Assembly: GCA_965370955.1 (NCBI GenBank)
Contig: CBDUWP010000037.1
Coordinates: 1 to 15,157 of the forward strand
Origin: CBDUWP01 sp965370955
GTDB taxonomy: Bacteria > Planctomycetota > Phycisphaerae > Sedimentisphaerales > Anaerobacaceae
Reading direction: 5' to 3'
Length of the DNA: 15,157 bases
Shown: piece by piece, positions 13,398 through 15,157 of the stretch
How positions within the stretch are numbered: position 1 is the stretch's first letter
How the letters are laid out: each line of letters starts with the position of its first letter
The notes under the pieces: model-generated
The model's input: the letters and a program-made list of their open reading frames with translations, nothing else
The model's database searches: none
Told to the model about the DNA's origin: nothing
Made by a program: the position numbers and the translations under genes

Positions 13398-15157
13398 TAT
13401 CGATTTTGCCCAGTACAGCCAGAGCTATTTTCACATTTCCAAATGGCGCACTGACGGCGAATCCCTCGACGATATCTTTGATCTCTTCGACCATATTTTG
13501 AGCTATTTCGATACCGATTTGCCTGCCTTGTTCTTTTGTTTTAGCTTTGCTCATTTTGTCCATAATATTTTTTGGCACGACGACGCCCGGCACTTCATTT
13601 GCCATAAATTCAGCATTTTTGAAACTGGTAAAGGGCCAGATTCCCGCGATGACAGGTATTTTGCAATCTTCGGTAGCTTCTAGAAAGCTTATAAGATTTT
13701 GCTTATCGAAGACCGGCTGCGTGATTGCATATTCTGCTCCTGCTGCGACTTTTTGCCTGAATCGCTGGATTTCTCTTGCCATTTCCGTCGCCACAGGATT
13801 TGCTCCGACAGCCACAGTCATAGATATCGTTGGCTCTAGCTTGTTTGCCCCGATATCCATTCCGCAATTAAGGTTTTGCACGACTTCTGTTAGAGCCACA
13901 GAATCTAAATCGAACACCCCTGTTGCGTCTGGATATTTTCCAATTTTTGGCGGGTCCCCTGTAATGATCAGCAGGTTTTTTATTCCCAGTGCATAGGCTC
14001 CGAGAATATCAGATTGGATTCCGATCAGATTTTTATCTCTACAGCAAAAGTGCAGAATGGTTTCGATGTTTGCCTGCTCTTGTATTTTTGCCGCCGTCAC
14101 GATAGGCGACAGCCTTGAGCTTGCTCTTGGTCCATCGGGGATATTTATTGCATCAATTCCGGCATTGGCACATAGCTTTGCTTTTTCGATAATTGATTTT
14201 ATATCGAGTCCTTTTGGCGGAGTTATTTCTATTGCGGTAACTTTTTTTCCGTCGGCTATTTTTTTTCCGAGGTTGGATTTGTTTTGCAGCTTTGGCCTTA
14301 TTAGCTTTTCTTTTTTGACGATTTCAGTTGTCACCGAGAGAGCGATTTTACTGGTTGTTGCTTTGTCTAGCGGCCTTATAGTTTGCACAATTTTTTTGAT
14401 ATGTTCTGGTGTTGTCCCGCAGCATCCGCCGATAATTTTTACGCCTTTTTCCATAAATCGCTTTGCGTATTCAGCCATATATTCCGGCGTTGACATATAG
14501 ATGGTTCTATTGTCGATTTGTTTCGGCATTCCGGCGTTTGGCTGTATTGCGATTGGTTTATCTGTCACTTTGCGTATGTTGTCGATAGCTTGTAGCATGT
14601 CGAACGGGCCTATGGAGCAGTTTAAGCCGATAGCTGTCACATTGTCCATAGCGGCGATTTTGGCGATAGCTCCGGTTATTTTTTCGCCGTAGGCAGTTTC
14701 TTCGCTATTGGTTATAGTTAATTGCGCTACAACTTCGAGCCCGCTTTTTTTAGCTGCTTCGACAGCGATAACCAGTTCGTTGCTATTTGAAAATGTTTCT
14801 AATATGAGAAAATCGACACCGGCATTTTTCAGCATTTGTGCCTGATTTTCAAAGGCTTCCATTGCCCGATTTTTTTTGTCACTATATTTAATTCTATCTA
14901 TTCCTAGCGGCCCGATCGCGCCTGCTATTAGTGTTTTTATTCCTGCATTTTTTGCGGCAGTTTTCGCTAGCTCGACAGCTGCTGAATTTATTTGCTTACA
15001 TTGTTGCGCTAGCCCGAATTTAGCTAGTTTCAGTTCATTTGCACCGAAGGTGTTTGTCTCGACAAAATCAGCTCCAGCTTCTATATATTGCTGATGAATT
15101 TTTATGATAAGTTCAGGGTTTGTCAGATTTAGCTGATCGAAACATAGGTTAACGAAC
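13384..15157 (-). CDS. Bifunctional homocysteine S-methyltransferase / methylenetetrahydrofolate reductase (5' partial)
   Basis: The minus-strand frame is open to the window edge; 590 residues are visible and the full protein is probably only about 20 residues longer. The N-terminal part (visible 1-265) is the homocysteine S-methyltransferase barrel: ETNTFGANELKLAKFG near 33-48, GLNCSIGP with Cys180, and GGCCGTTPEH with Cys245 and Cys246, the three zinc-binding cysteines. After a lysine-rich linker, the C-terminal part (about 300-590) is the MetF-like reductase barrel: AIEITPPKG (308-316), INIPDGP, HFCCRDKN, TGDPPKIGKYPDATGVFDLD and ITQPVFDK. The fusion is known in several bacterial groups: the reductase half makes 5-methyl-THF and the other half transfers a methyl group to homocysteine. 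The stop is duplicated in a tandem repeat. An in-frame ATG at 14862 is internal. It is transcribed toward thyX. Confidence 0.95.
   Translation of the reverse strand, partial: FVNLCFDQLNLTNPELIIKIHQQYIEAGADFVETNTFGANELKLAKFGLAQQCKQINSAAVELAKTAAKNAGIKTLIAGAIGPLGIDRIKYSDKKNRAMEAFENQAQMLKNAGVDFLILETFSNSNELVIAVEAAKKSGLEVVAQLTITNSEETAYGEKITGAIAKIAAMDNVTAIGLNCSIGPFDMLQAIDNIRKVTDKPIAIQPNAGMPKQIDNRTIYMSTPEYMAEYAKRFMEKGVKIIGGCCGTTPEHIKKIVQTIRPLDKATTSKIALSVTTEIVKKEKLIRPKLQNKSNLGKKIADGKKVTAIEITPPKGLDIKSIIEKAKLCANAGIDAINIPDGPRASSRLSPIVTAAKIQEQANIETILHFCCRDKNLIGIQSDILGAYALGIKNLLIITGDPPKIGKYPDATGVFDLDSVALTEVVQNLNCGMDIGANKLEPTISMTVAVGANPVATEMAREIQRFRQKVAAGAEYAITQPVFDKQNLISFLEATEDCKIPVIAGIWPFTSFKNAEFMANEVPGVVVPKNIMDKMSKAKTKEQGRQIGIEIAQNMVEEIKDIVEGFAVSAPFGNVKIALAVLGKIDSSEI

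Noticed and set aside
14057..14500. Plus-strand hydrophobic open frames opposite the homocysteine methyltransferase/metF gene (also 13309-13683, 13547-13996 and 14501-14692)
   Set aside because: They are complements of the metF-like and thyX coding sequences; the hydrophobic look arises from antisense reading.
1..15157. tRNA, rRNA or riboswitch
   Set aside because: No cloverleaf, rRNA segment or recognisable riboswitch core was seen by eye; the upstream leader of the metF-like gene lies outside the window. A covariance-model scan would decide this.

Overview
The window looks like chromosomal DNA from a Gram-negative bacterium, most likely a planctomycete of the Phycisphaerae/Sedimentisphaerales type. 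Three things suggest this: a secreted beta-strand repeat protein that ends in a dockerin-like domain, a set of Gram-negative envelope functions (the Kdo-8-phosphate synthase of the LPS pathway, and a lipoprotein), and moderate-to-low G+C with many A/T tracts. The assignment is an inference from protein style. No rRNA or other marker is present.

Layout. (1) Bases 1-3058, plus strand: the 3' part of a sugar operon, with a transketolase C-terminal subunit (cut by the window edge), an RpiB/LacAB-like sugar-phosphate isomerase, an NAD-dependent extended-SDR epimerase/dehydratase and a TIM-barrel sugar isomerase/epimerase. Gaps are short and ribosome binding sites are good. A hairpin at 3098-3128 is a likely terminator and lies inside the 3' end of the next, convergent gene. 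(2) 3081-3476, minus strand: a small PEGA-domain lipoprotein. It faces away from a plus-strand gene (3715-5091) for a secreted repeat protein with a dockerin-like C-terminus. The space between the two starts holds back-to-back promoter candidates. (3) 5202-11121, plus strand: a tight five-gene run, leuS, a CYTH phosphohydrolase/cyclase, a diacylglycerol-kinase-family lipid kinase, kdsA and a COG0731-type radical SAM protein. A promoter candidate lies just upstream of leuS. (4) 11328-12658, plus strand: a 76-residue orphan protein, then a XerC/XerD-type tyrosine recombinase with an unusual serine-rich insertion, closed by a strong intrinsic terminator (12685-12710). (5) 12721-15157, minus strand: a bifunctional homocysteine methyltransferase/methylene-THF reductase (5' end outside the window) followed by thyX. 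Both use 5,10-methylene-tetrahydrofolate.

Most genes are housekeeping. There is no CRISPR array, tRNA, rRNA, insertion sequence or prophage. The least explained parts are the substrate of the sugar operon, the function of the dockerin-tailed repeat protein, the insertion in the recombinase, and the grouping of a CYTH enzyme and a lipid kinase between leuS and kdsA. Nothing here is clear evidence of a wholly new system. The sugar operon is the best candidate for an uncharacterised pathway.
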